From Spirosoma profusum (GTDB taxonomy: Bacteria; Bacteroidota; Bacteroidia; Cytophagales; Spirosomataceae), in NCBI RefSeq assembly GCF_014699005.1, contig NZ_JACWZY010000054.1, positions 1 through 33,185 on the forward strand: 33,185 bases of DNA, read 5' to 3'. Position 1 is the stretch's first letter, and each line of letters begins with the position of its first letter. The notes beneath the pieces were generated by a model. It did not search any database and had not been told where the DNA came from. It worked only from the letters and a program-made list of their open reading frames with translations. Positions 1 through 7,075 of the stretch are shown here, in pieces. Both the position numbers and the translations under genes were made by a program.

Positions 1-66
1 TTAACCGCCATTGGCCGGAACTGACATTATTTCGAAATAATGTCAGTTCCGGCCAATGGCGGTTAA
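1..66. repeat. Perfect 66-bp palindrome at window edge
   Basis: Bases 1-33 are the exact reverse complement of bases 34-66, with no spacer; the centre is TTCGAA at 31-36. The outermost bases are TTAACCGCC and GGCGGTTAA. No T-tract follows on either strand, so it is not a classical Rho-independent terminator. It lies downstream of the minus-strand ASCH gene. Because the left arm stops exactly at base 1, its true extent to the left is unknown. It could be a real cruciform-forming repeat or a fold-back created at a contig end. Confidence 0.9.
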
Positions 67-75
67 GACGCTTGT

Positions 76-110
76 AACTACGTAGCAGACCTTTTATTCG
101 CTACGTAGTT
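76..110. repeat. Inverted repeat containing TACGTA
   Basis: An 11-bp perfect stem, AACTACGTAGC at 76-86 and GCTACGTAGTT at 100-110, encloses a 13-nt loop. It sits 10 nt after the stop codon of the minus-strand ASCH gene and could serve as its transcription end, but there is no clear U-run. Each arm carries the self-complementary hexamer TACGTA, part of the motif that is abundant throughout the window. Confidence 0.6.
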
Positions 111-120
111 AATGTTGTAA

Positions 121-564
121 TCACTCGTTATCCAGATTAAATTTCCAGAAACCTAATGAACCTTTGGCGGGGATCGGTACGTCGAATAGGCGAGAATTCT
201 GGAATTCCCAGGCAAAGCGACCATCCGAATAATCGCCGTATAAATACTGTTCATACCAGTTGACGAAATTATCAATATCTTCTCCTTTTTCAGTCAACCA
301 ATCTTCCGTACGTTGCGTATCAACCAGATTAACCGTACCCAGAATTTTGCCTAAAGGCAAATTATCTGCCCGAAAACCATGTGCGCTGAGCCTGTTGCGG
401 AATGGCTCCTGTAGACAGAGATTCCGACACCAGGCGGGCATGGTGGACGTAGCATGAATACCTAGTATACCTCGGTAATGGGTATCCCAACTTCGGGTTT
501 CAAATTGTTTTAATCCCAATACAACCAGGGTAGCATAAGGCTGGTAGAGACTAATGACGGTCAT
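121..564 (-). CDS. ASCH domain protein
   Basis: A 147-residue protein that is essentially a single ASCH domain, a PUA-like beta-barrel fold thought to bind RNA or modified nucleotides. The N-terminus shows the family signature: SLYQPYATLVVLGLKQFETR at residues 5-24, then YRGILGIHA near 30-38, and the C-terminal AWEF...RLF...PIPAKGSLGFW. The start ATG at 564 precedes MTVISLYQP directly, which fits the family's usual start. It stands alone, with an AT-rich 283-bp gap upstream and two inverted repeats downstream. Members of this family in Bacteroidota are usually annotated only by domain, so the cellular role is unknown. Confidence 0.85.
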   Translation of the reverse strand: MTVISLYQPYATLVVLGLKQFETRSWDTHYRGILGIHATSTMPAWCRNLCLQEPFRNRLSAHGFRADNLPLGKILGTVNLVDTQRTEDWLTEKGEDIDNFVNWYEQYLYGDYSDGRFAWEFQNSRLFDVPIPAKGSLGFWKFNLDNE

Positions 565-847
565 TTATGGGGTAGTTCTAGTTAAATAGCGTATTGGTTG
601 GTAAACAGAATCATACATTAAGTGGGTAGCAAGATGCAAAATAACTTAATCATAAAGCCAATTTATGCCCTCTAATTTTTAATATTCTTATTTTGAATAA
701 CCTTGTTGTAATGGTTTCTTATACATAATAGACTAATAGTAATGTGATAATAGCTTACGATGTTTCCTGGTTCTATACTAGTTGTTTAAAGAAATGCTAT
801 ATGAGTATAATTAACTAGTTATGATCATGGTAATATATACGGGACTA

Positions 848-1120
848 TTAGTAAGCTGGATTGGAACTCATCTGTTTAGCAATCATTTGCAGTGTTTTTG
901 CCTGTTTGTCAGGTGTCCGAACGTCGAAAGCAAGTTTTTCAATAGAAGCCAGTGGAAATACCCATCCTCGCATTTCCGTACTCCATTCGTTATAGCAGTG
1001 AACCGCTTCTTCAAACTCGGCCTCTGTCCATCGGTCGAGGGCATTTAATTGCTGCAAACGCTTTTTCTGACGGCGCTGTATTTCAGCGATTTCCTTAGGT
1101 ATGGCATCATTCGTATCCAT
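848..1120 (-). CDS. Hypothetical protein, 90 aa
   Basis: I do not recognise a family. The protein is charged and probably mostly helical: a basic stretch (QRRQKKRLQQLNAL, about residues 15-28), an acidic helix (EAEFEEAVHCYNEW) and a central MRGWVFPLASIEKLAF segment. There is no signal peptide, membrane segment or metal motif. An overlapping plus-strand frame at 821-1048 is also open, but its composition (many Phe, Cys, Ser and Arg) is typical of an antisense shadow, so the minus-strand frame is preferred. It lies in a run of small accessory genes. Confidence 0.5.
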   Translation of the reverse strand: MDTNDAIPKEIAEIQRRQKKRLQQLNALDRWTEAEFEEAVHCYNEWSTEMRGWVFPLASIEKLAFDVRTPDKQAKTLQMIAKQMSSNPAY

Positions 1121-1235
1121 AGGCTGTAATCAATTTGAACCGATTTCGGGTTATTAGGAGCAAAATCGAAGCCAAACTGATTAACCTGTTTTGGACGATA
1201 CGGATGAGGGTCAGGAGCAGGAGAATAAACGAGCT

Positions 1236-1460
1236 ATGGAAACACAGGTAACCTTAACCATCTGGACTGGTGTTGCCTATGGGGCGGTTAAACGGGTGGT
1301 AGTACCCTATATGTATGGGGCCGACATGAAAACAGCGATGGAGGGATACGCCTGCGAGCATGGTTTTACACTTGCGCTTTCGGGCGAAGAAGGTAACGCC
1401 GGGCTATACTGGAACGACGAAGGACAACTGGTGAGACTGGCTGTTGAACGTACGGAGTGA
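1236..1460 (+). CDS. Hypothetical protein, 74 aa
   Basis: I chose the ATG at 1236 over an upstream in-frame TTG at 1191, because the upstream extension is a low-complexity Asp/Glu/Gln stretch and AGGAG-rich sequence precedes 1236. The product (METQVTLTIWTGVAYG...) alternates beta-type segments with one helix (KTAMEGYACEHGF) and looks like a small alpha/beta protein. No family is recognised. It is flanked by other small unknown genes, and the next gene begins about 140 bp downstream. Confidence 0.5.
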   Translation: METQVTLTIWTGVAYGAVKRVVVPYMYGADMKTAMEGYACEHGFTLALSGEEGNAGLYWNDEGQLVRLAVERTE

Positions 1461-1598
1461 CCGTTTTTTTTGAAAGTATTGCCTGAAGAACAGATGAGTT
1501 CAGATGAATCAGTCACTAACCCATTCTACTTAGGAGAAACCTTTCCGGATATAACGAGTTGATAAGCCACAGAACGTAAACAAAATGCCTTATAACGT

Positions 1599-1805
1599 AT
1601 GGAAAACACACCCACACAATTTCAGCCCGGCGATCAGGTAACGCTGCTGGAAGGCAGTTCTCCCATGACCGTTACGGCCGTTAAAGAAGGCGGTCGAATT
1701 ATTACCTGCGTAAGCAGTAACGAAGATAAACCCACTGAGCAAGATTTCGATGCCACTAAATTGACAAAACTGCACAGTGGGGAACAAACAGGCGCGAATG
1801 CTTAA
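1599..1805 (+). CDS. YodC-like (DUF2158-type) small protein
   Basis: A 68-residue protein with the layout of the YodC/DUF2158 family: FQPGDQVTLLEGSSPMTVTAV at the N-terminus, then IITCVSS and, near the C-terminus, a Phe-Asp-x-x-x-Leu motif (DFDATKLTKL). Such proteins form a small SH3-like barrel of unknown function. The usual C-V-W-F core is partly replaced here (CVSSNED), so the assignment is by pattern and not certain. It converges on the LytTR gene, with a hairpin repeat element in between. Confidence 0.65.
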   Translation: MENTPTQFQPGDQVTLLEGSSPMTVTAVKEGGRIITCVSSNEDKPTEQDFDATKLTKLHSGEQTGANA

Positions 1806-1813
1806 GGTTGTGG

Positions 1814-1887
1814 CCGGGGCGCCGGTACGGTTATAAAGTTTATAGTTTGTGAGCGCGTCGAACAACTCTATAACTTTATAACCGTAG
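1814..1887. repeat. GC-core plus hairpin repeat element, copy A
   Basis: A 24-bp GC-rich core at 1814-1837 (starts CCGGGGCGCCGGT, ends GGTTATAAA) runs into a hairpin. The left arm at 1826-1845 (TACGGTTATAAAG and on) pairs, with one bulged T, to the right arm at 1868-1887. The core matches 2988-3011 at 21 of 24 positions, and both copies are followed by an inverted repeat. It lies between two convergent genes, where it may end transcription from both sides. Confidence 0.7.
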
Positions 1888-1894
1888 AACTTTA

Positions 1895-2224
1895 TCACCC
1901 CACCATTAATAACTGTTGTCTGAATTCATTCGCACGCCGACGAGCAACGGTTAGCGAACGTTCGCCCGAAAGGCATACTTCCATCATGCCCCCTTTTTGC
2001 GGACGGTGTTCAACGATATGCGAAGGATTGACCAGTGTGCCTTTATGAATACGGATAAATTCTGGCAACTGCTCAGCGAAACGTAGCAGCGTTTTTGCGA
2101 TCAGAATAGGCCGCTCTCCTTTCAAATGGACATACGTATAGTTGCCTTCACTTTCAAAATATTCAATGGATTTAACAGATACCCGACGTTTTCTTTTGAT
2201 GTCAGCTAATTCAATGGTTTCCAT
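1895..2224 (-). CDS. Stand-alone LytTR DNA-binding protein
   Basis: At 109 residues this is a LytTR domain with no receiver domain attached. Visible family features are IKRKRRVSVKSIEYFESEGNY (the 'I..IES.GNY' strand), RPILIAKTLLRFAEQLP, IRIHKGTLVNPSHI (the R-x-H-K/R-S-x-x-V-N region) and the C-terminal LTVARRRANEFRQQL recognition helix. LytTR proteins bind short direct repeats with a ten-strand beta fold. Stand-alone versions are common in Cytophagales, and their signals are largely unknown. A full LytR/AgrA regulator would be more than 230 residues with a REC domain; none is seen here or next door. Confidence 0.9.
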   Translation of the reverse strand: METIELADIKRKRRVSVKSIEYFESEGNYTYVHLKGERPILIAKTLLRFAEQLPEFIRIHKGTLVNPSHIVEHRPQKGGMMEVCLSGERSLTVARRRANEFRQQLLMVG

Positions 2225-2404
2225 TGCGGTATATAGAGTTTGGTTTTAAGAAGACTTTTGTCGATTGGCTATGCGCTAACCGTAACAAAAGTAGGTACTA
2301 CAAAACGAGCCCATATCGAGAGTTGATAATAGGCTGATTTGACCTCATAACCGGAACCACTTTGGAGATAACTGGTAAGTCGAAAATAGAGTGAATATAT
2401 GCCA

Positions 2405-2959
2405 TTATACGTCCCACTCCCTCGGCAGGCCCAATTGACGGGCGTAATGCGCGGGTGCGTTCTGGTGAATCCACCCCAACAACTTGTTCACCTCATCGAT
2501 AAATTCGATGTAATAATCGGGGTCCAGTTTGACGATTTTTTTCAGAACCTGATCGGTACGTTTGGCGATGTATTCAGCGGCTTTGTCGGTACGGCTGTTA
2601 TATTTTTGCAGCAGATGCGCGTTGTAGTCGTAGAACGTATTGAGCATATACAGCATCAGCTCTACTTCGCCGTATTTGTCTTTCGTTACTTTCAGATGGC
2701 GGCTTATGTACCCGCTGATGGTACGCATATCCATCATAATCCAACCTGCCGAATCCTGCTTCAGGTCAGCCGTCCGGCGGATAAACTGGCGAATCAGCTC
2801 ACGACGCTCATCAATCGTGCGTTTATGCTCAACCAGCTCGAATTGAAGCCGTTCGGCGAGCACCGCATCTTTGGCAATCAAACGTAGCAACAGCTTATCT
2901 TTCTCTACGTCCGGCATTCGGACAATGGCTTTCTTAAGGTCTGAGTCGAGCGCAGGCAT
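2405..2959 (-). CDS. Conserved-looking helical hypothetical protein
   Basis: No family recognised. I take ATG 2959 (MPALDSDLKKAIVRMP) as the start: the longer in-frame version, beginning at 3040, would translate through a hairpin repeat element in the intergenic region. The 184-residue product is strongly helical and charged, with leucine-rich amphipathic segments (EKDKLLLRLIAKDAVLAERLQ; VELMLYMLNTFYDYNAHLLQ) and a YYIEFIDEVNKLLGWIHQNAP stretch. It has no signal peptide or membrane segment. It follows rimK on the same strand with a 91-bp gap occupied by repeat copy B, so a shared function with RimB/RimK is possible but only inferred from position. Confidence 0.7.
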   Translation of the reverse strand: MPALDSDLKKAIVRMPDVEKDKLLLRLIAKDAVLAERLQFELVEHKRTIDERRELIRQFIRRTADLKQDSAGWIMMDMRTISGYISRHLKVTKDKYGEVELMLYMLNTFYDYNAHLLQKYNSRTDKAAEYIAKRTDQVLKKIVKLDPDYYIEFIDEVNKLLGWIHQNAPAHYARQLGLPREWDV

Positions 2960-2966
2960 TTTTTGA

Positions 2967-3047
2967 GTGATAAGTGATGAACGATGACCGGGCCGCCGGT
3001 GCGGTGATAAATGAAAAGCAAAACTAGTATCATTTATCACTCATCAC
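2967..3047. repeat. GC-core plus hairpin repeat element, copy B
   Basis: Three tandem heptamers, GTGATAA, GTGATGA and ACGATGA (2967-2987), lead into the 24-bp GC core at 2988-3011. A perfect 11-bp inverted repeat follows (GTGATAAATGA at 3004-3014 and TCATTTATCAC at 3030-3040), then reverse-complement heptamers at 3034-3047. It fills the gap between rimK and the next minus-strand gene. The core is 21/24 identical to copy A at 1814-1837. Confidence 0.75.
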
Positions 3048-3050
3048 TCC

Positions 3051-3959
3051 CTACACCCCCACCGTATCACCTTCGTCGGTTTTAATTTTCTCTTCGATGT
3101 AGCCAATAATTTTTTCCGCTACGTCCAGACCCGTTGCCGTTTCAAAACCTTCCAGACCTGGCGATGAGTTGACTTCAAGCACCAGCGGCCCTCGGTCAGA
3201 AGGGATCATATCGACGCCAGCTACTTTTAAACCCAGCGCGCGGGCGGCTGCAATAGCCGTTTCTTCCTCAGCCTGACTCAGTTTAATTTCTACCGCATTA
3301 CCACCCCGATGAATATTTGATCGAAACTCCCCCTCCAACCCCTGTCGTTTTATAGCGCCCACCACTTTACCACCGATGACGAACGCCCGCAAGTCTGACC
3401 CTTTAGCTTCAGCGACGAATTCCTGGACCAATACGTTCTTTTTCAGGCCGTAAAACGCTTCGATGGTCGATTTTGCCGCTTTAGCTGTTTCGGCTAGTAC
3501 CACCCCGATTCCCTGCGTACCTTCCAGTAGTTTGATGACCACCGGCGGACCGCCAACCAGTTTGATAAGCTGCGAAATATCACCGTTTTTAGGGTGGTTC
3601 GCAAAGACCGTTTTAGGCAAACCAACGCCCGCTTTCGAAAGCACCTGAAGACTACGTAATTTGTTTCGAGAGCGCGTAATGGCCTGCGATTTGGCCGTTG
3701 TGAATACATTCATCATCTCAAACTGACGTACCACGGTACAACCGTAATCGGTTACGGAAACACCAATTCGGGGTATAACGGCATCAATAGAAGCCAGTTC
3801 CTGCCCTTCGTAACGTATTGACGGAGAGCCTCCCTCAATCATCACCTGGCAGTGCAGATGATTTATGACAAGACCTTCGTGGCCGCGCCTGGTAATCGCA
3901 TCCAGAAGCTTTTGTGTCGAATATAAATTCGGATTAGTCGATAGTATCGCGATACGCAT
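3051..3959 (-). CDS. rimK: RimK, ribosomal protein S6 glutamate ligase family
   Basis: A 302-residue ATP-grasp ligase, close to the 300 residues of E. coli RimK, which adds glutamate residues to the C-terminus of ribosomal protein S6. The N-terminal pre-ATP-grasp domain starts MRIAILSTNPNLYSTQKL. The ATP-grasp part shows PKTVFANHP, GGPPVVIKLLEGTQGIGV (glycine-rich phosphate loop), VLVQEFV, DLRAFVIGGKVVGAIKR, FRSNIHRGG and the Mg-binding ending GPLVLEVNSSPGLEGFE. The upstream gene, 54 bp away on the same strand, is the RimB-like protease, a frequent partner. The exact substrate in this lineage is inferred, since the RimK family also includes other peptide-modifying ligases. Confidence 0.95.
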   Translation of the reverse strand: MRIAILSTNPNLYSTQKLLDAITRRGHEGLVINHLHCQVMIEGGSPSIRYEGQELASIDAVIPRIGVSVTDYGCTVVRQFEMMNVFTTAKSQAITRSRNKLRSLQVLSKAGVGLPKTVFANHPKNGDISQLIKLVGGPPVVIKLLEGTQGIGVVLAETAKAAKSTIEAFYGLKKNVLVQEFVAEAKGSDLRAFVIGGKVVGAIKRQGLEGEFRSNIHRGGNAVEIKLSQAEEETAIAAARALGLKVAGVDMIPSDRGPLVLEVNSSPGLEGFETATGLDVAEKIIGYIEEKIKTDEGDTVGV

Positions 3960-4013
3960 AAAACGTCGATAGTCGGCGGTCGATAAGATTTAGTTTGTAG
4001 AAGTCGTTGGCCG

Positions 4014-4472
4014 CTAGGTGACAGATGACCGGCGGCTACTGGCTAGCTTTGCCTGATAAGATAGATTTTTCTGTGATACGTCGACAATGAAGCGATTCTT
4101 GAGCAGCTTCCGGCCTAATAGTACTGGGTTTCTGAGGTGTTCGCGATCGGCCAGCGTAAATTCAGCCCGAATGCTACGTCCAAAGAGCACTACCCGTGTT
4201 TTGATAACGTAGCGTTTTTCCGATACACCGAACGAATTGCGTATTGTCCGTTGACTGAACTGGTTACTGTAAAACTGATGAACCTGCTCATTGTTCCGCG
4301 CAATCACCTGAAAGCTCAACATTGTTTCTCCGCCCGACTTTATTAACTGAACATCCTGACAATGTAACGCCGACGTATAAGCCCCGGTATCGATCTTGGC
4401 CTGTACGTCAGACAGGTTCAGATCGGGAAAATCGACAAAATCAGTCATGCCGATAATCTTTTTGGGCTTCAT
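4014..4472 (-). CDS. RimB-like retropepsin (ATP-dependent zinc protease family)
   Basis: A 152-residue protein of the DUF785/'ATP-dependent zinc protease' family, now understood as retropepsin-like aspartic proteases. The catalytic motif is AKIDTGAYTSALH at about residues 25-37, with Asp-Thr-Gly-Ala. Further family blocks are RTIRNSFGVSEKRYVIKT, RAEFTLADREHLRNPVLLGRKLL and a C-terminal FIVDV. In other bacteria RimB trims the glutamate tail that RimK adds to S6, and the adjacent rimK, 54 bp downstream, supports the same pairing here. The upstream 111 bp hold an octamer repeat and a hairpin. The old name 'zinc protease' is historical; no zinc motif is visible. Confidence 0.88.
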   Translation of the reverse strand: MKPKKIIGMTDFVDFPDLNLSDVQAKIDTGAYTSALHCQDVQLIKSGGETMLSFQVIARNNEQVHQFYSNQFSQRTIRNSFGVSEKRYVIKTRVVLFGRSIRAEFTLADREHLRNPVLLGRKLLKNRFIVDVSQKNLSYQAKLASSRRSSVT

Positions 4473-4479
4473 TGGGGAA

Positions 4480-4511
4480 TTGTAAAGTTATAGGGTTATA
4501 GGGTTGTAAAG
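4480..4511. repeat. Four tandem octamers upstream of rimB
   Basis: Two different 8-bp words alternate without spacers in the order TTGTAAAG, TTATAGGG, TTATAGGG, TTGTAAAG (fit TTRTARRG). The same word type (TTATAAAG) forms the stem of repeat copy A at 1831-1838. The block lies just upstream of the RimB-like start codon at 4472, in the leader region on the minus strand. Confidence 0.75.
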
Positions 4512-4515
4512 TTGT

Positions 4516-4550
4516 TTTTTGTCATACTTCCTTCGTCAGGATGACAAAAA
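4516..4550. terminator. Hairpin after the delta-prime gene
   Basis: A 10-bp stem, TTTTTGTCAT at 4516-4525 and ATGACAAAAA at 4541-4550, with a 15-nt loop. Read on the minus strand, it follows the delta-prime stop codon by 33 nt and ends in a U-rich arm, as expected of a terminator. The minus-strand sequence, GTCATCCTGACGAAGGAAG, resembles a dispersed palindromic repeat (GTCATCCTGA...GAAGGA) that I recall from many Bacteroidota genomes; that match is from memory. Confidence 0.6.
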
Positions 4551-4583
4551 TGACATCTAATGAACATTGAATCTGTTTCAACT

Positions 4584-5723
4584 CTACAAGTTCATCTTAA
4601 TAACCCGGCTAAACGTAAGAGACATATCGAGCATGAGCATTTTGGCGCGCGCGTTACGTTCGAGGTGATACACAGCTTCGTTCAGATTGTTGACAATATA
4701 TTCGATATGGTTGACAGTGAGTATTTTGGCGAAATTTTTTACGAAGGCCATTTCCTCATCGGGCAGACGTAGCAACGTGCTGGCGCCCTGATTCCAGAGA
4801 AATAAATTGCGGTACATCCGAATGCTGTAATCAAGGAGCCCTTTTTGTTTTTCCTTGCTAAAACCATCAAACTGGTCGGCCTGTTTCACCAACGTAATAA
4901 TATCCTGGCGATAACAGGTTCGCATCCATTCCGCAAACCAGGTATGGTGCTCACCCAAACTGTTATCCTGATTGCTCAATGCGATAGCTTCTGCCAGATT
5001 TCCGTCGGCCAGGTACGCATTACGTCGGGCGGTGGTTTCGTCGAGGTTTAGGTACTGGCGCAGATACGTAGCAACTTCTTCGTCAGAAAAAGCCCGCACG
5101 GCCACTCGCTGCGTTCGCGACAAAATGGTAATGAGCAGCTTATCCGGCTGATTTGTCACCAGCAGAAACAGCGTTTGGGCAGGCGGCTCTTCCAGCACTT
5201 TCAGCAGTGCGTTGGCCGACGAGGTATTCATCAGTTCCGGCAACCAGATAAGCATGATTTTGTAAGCGCCCTCATACGCCTTCAGTGACAACTTTTGCAG
5301 GATATTCCGGGCTTCTTCCGCCGAAATATTTCCCTGTTTGTTGTCGGCTCCCATCGTTTCGAGCCATTCGGGTAACGTATGGTACGGATGCTCCAGCAGA
5401 AACATACGCCAGTCAGTCAGGTACGCTTCTGAGGTTTTTCCTTTCGCCAGATTTGCAACCGGAAAAACCATGTGCAAATCGGGGTGAACGAGTTTGCGGG
5501 TTTTTATGCAGGCCGCACAACGGCCGCAGGAGTCATCTCCCAGACCGCCGGAACGCTGTTTATCTTCACAATTAACGTACTGCGCCAGCGCCAGTGCGAG
5601 GGCCAGATTCGCGCTACCTACCGACCCGTCGAACAGCAGCGCGTGCGCCAGATGGTTGGTTTGTACGGCACGTAGCAGTAACTGCTTAGTGTCGTCGTGA
5701 CCGAGGATTTCGGAGAATTGCAT
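4584..5723 (-). CDS. holB: DNA polymerase III delta-prime subunit
   Basis: A 379-residue clamp-loader protein. The N-terminus MQFSEILGHDDTKQLLLRAVQTNHLAHALLFDG is typical of delta-prime. The P-loop is degenerate (DGSVGSANLALALA in place of GPxGxGKxxLA), as expected for the non-ATP-hydrolysing stator subunit. A zinc-binding cysteine cluster appears as CEDK...SCGRCAAC. The box VII/SRC region reads LLTITILSRTQRV-like (LLITILSRTQRVAVR), and ALLKVLEEPPAQTLFLL is also characteristic. It helps load the sliding clamp during replication. It lies 50 bp after the GlmU-like gene on the same strand and is probably co-transcribed with it. Confidence 0.93.
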   Translation of the reverse strand: MQFSEILGHDDTKQLLLRAVQTNHLAHALLFDGSVGSANLALALALAQYVNCEDKQRSGGLGDDSCGRCAACIKTRKLVHPDLHMVFPVANLAKGKTSEAYLTDWRMFLLEHPYHTLPEWLETMGADNKQGNISAEEARNILQKLSLKAYEGAYKIMLIWLPELMNTSSANALLKVLEEPPAQTLFLLVTNQPDKLLITILSRTQRVAVRAFSDEEVATYLRQYLNLDETTARRNAYLADGNLAEAIALSNQDNSLGEHHTWFAEWMRTCYRQDIITLVKQADQFDGFSKEKQKGLLDYSIRMYRNLFLWNQGASTLLRLPDEEMAFVKNFAKILTVNHIEYIVNNLNEAVYHLERNARAKMLMLDMSLTFSRVIKMNL

Positions 5724-5773
5724 AACGTACTGAGACTCAACGTAGCACGCTGGTCACTAAAAGAGAGAGAAAG

Positions 5774-6991
5774 CTATAAGTCAAACGACGTAGTACTATC
5801 GATGTGGCGAGTACGTTCAAGCGAAAAAATTTCGCGGAGAATGTTTTCTTCAACGCTGTCGAACGGTTTGTCCCGGCGTCTGAATGCTTCGGCGGCCACC
5901 TGAAGCGCTTTCTCCAATCGATACGTAGCGAAGCCATCGATGGCACCACCCCACGAAAACGACGAGATGTGTTTAGGCTGAAAACCACTGCCAAAAACAT
6001 TGGCACTAACGCCCACTACACTTCCCGTATTGAACATGGTGCTGATGCCTGCTTTGGTGAAATCGCCAATCATCAGTCCACAGAAAATTCGTCCTGTATC
6101 TTCAAGTCGGCCCGTCGCGTAGGAGTGAAGCTTTACGTTGGTATAATCGTTTTTCAGGTTCGAGTTATTCACATTAGCCCCCAGATTACACCATTCGCCG
6201 ATAACCGAATTGCCCAGAAAACCATCGTGGCCCTTGTTGCTGTAACCAAAGAAAACGGAATTCCCGACCTCGCCACCCACTTTACAGTATGGGCCAATTG
6301 ACGTATTGTTCCGCATTTTGCCACCCCAATTCACTGTTGAACCTTCGCCCAGCGAGAACGGCCCAATCATAATCGTGCCTTCGCTGATGGTCGCGTTCTT
6401 GCCAATGTAAATGGGGCCTCCTTCAGCGTTCAGTATGGCAGCTCGGATAGTAGCGCCTTCTTCAACAAAAATGTTTTCGGGAGCGTAGCAACGGGTAAAA
6501 GGGTCTGTAATTGGCTGCGATTTACGGCCCGCCGTGATACGTGCAAAATCACTACGTATCTGATCGCCGTTATTGACGAAAATGTCCCACGGATGCAGAA
6601 TAAGTGTCAGTGATTCGGTAAATGTCTGAAAATCATAAGTATCGTCAATAGTGGGTGCCTTTTGTAACGGGTTTTCGCTACGTATAGCCAGCACAAGTCC
6701 ATCGGATGTAAGTAAACCAGCATTCGTCGACAACGTAGTAATAGCGTCGATGAGGCCAGGAGTGGGGCAAACGGCACCATTTACGTATACATTATCGTTT
6801 CCGGCCTGTTGCGGAAATTTGGCCTGTAAATACGATTCGGTCAGGTAAGACGGTTGCTGATTCAGCATAGCGGCCCATTTTTCGGCCAGCGTCTGAATGC
6901 CGACGCGAACACCTGCCACCGGTCGGGTGAAGGTAAAGGGCAACAGCGCCGTTCGGATAATCGGGTCGTCGAATAGAATCAGATTTGACAT
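5774..6991 (-). CDS. GlmU-like sugar-phosphate nucleotidyl/acetyltransferase
   Basis: The start at ATG 6991 gives MSNLILFDDPIIRTALLPFTFTRP, the standard beginning of the alternative Bacteroidota GlmU family (405 residues); an upstream in-frame start would add nine residues. The N-terminal half lacks the usual LxxGxGTRM nucleotide loop. The C-terminal half is a left-handed beta-helix with hexapeptide repeats (IYIGKNATISEGTIMIGPFSLGEGSTV) and the segment FFGYSNKGHDGFLGNSVIGEW, which contains a likely catalytic His. It probably makes UDP-GlcNAc from glucosamine-1-phosphate for peptidoglycan and other envelope glycans. It heads the minus-strand cluster and diverges from 7076. GATATTTG, close to TAnnTTTG, lies in the upstream gap on the minus strand. 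Confidence 0.88.
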   Translation of the reverse strand: MSNLILFDDPIIRTALLPFTFTRPVAGVRVGIQTLAEKWAAMLNQQPSYLTESYLQAKFPQQAGNDNVYVNGAVCPTPGLIDAITTLSTNAGLLTSDGLVLAIRSENPLQKAPTIDDTYDFQTFTESLTLILHPWDIFVNNGDQIRSDFARITAGRKSQPITDPFTRCYAPENIFVEEGATIRAAILNAEGGPIYIGKNATISEGTIMIGPFSLGEGSTVNWGGKMRNNTSIGPYCKVGGEVGNSVFFGYSNKGHDGFLGNSVIGEWCNLGANVNNSNLKNDYTNVKLHSYATGRLEDTGRIFCGLMIGDFTKAGISTMFNTGSVVGVSANVFGSGFQPKHISSFSWGGAIDGFATYRLEKALQVAAEAFRRRDKPFDSVEENILREIFSLERTRHIDSTTSFDL

Positions 6992-7075
6992 GACAGGAGC
7001 GATTATATCTGCTGGCAAATATCTGACCTTAATCGCGAAAAAAAGAACGTAGCGAACAGTTACTTTTACGAAAAT

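Noticed and set aside
1..66. Palindrome as an ordinary Rho-independent terminator
   Set aside because: No T-run on either side and no loop; the ASCH gene already has a nearer inverted repeat.
821..1048. 75-residue plus-strand frame overlapping the 90-residue gene
   Set aside because: Composition rich in Phe, Cys, Arg and Ser looks like an antisense frame; the minus-strand product is more protein-like.
2399..2887. 162-residue plus-strand frame opposite the unknown helical protein
   Set aside because: It is antisense to a better minus-strand gene in the rimK cluster; composition (many Val, Phe, Gln) is that of a shadow and there is no promoter.
5804..6301. 165-residue plus-strand frame inside the GlmU-like gene
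   Set aside because: Antisense of a clear hexapeptide-repeat enzyme; no recognisable domain.
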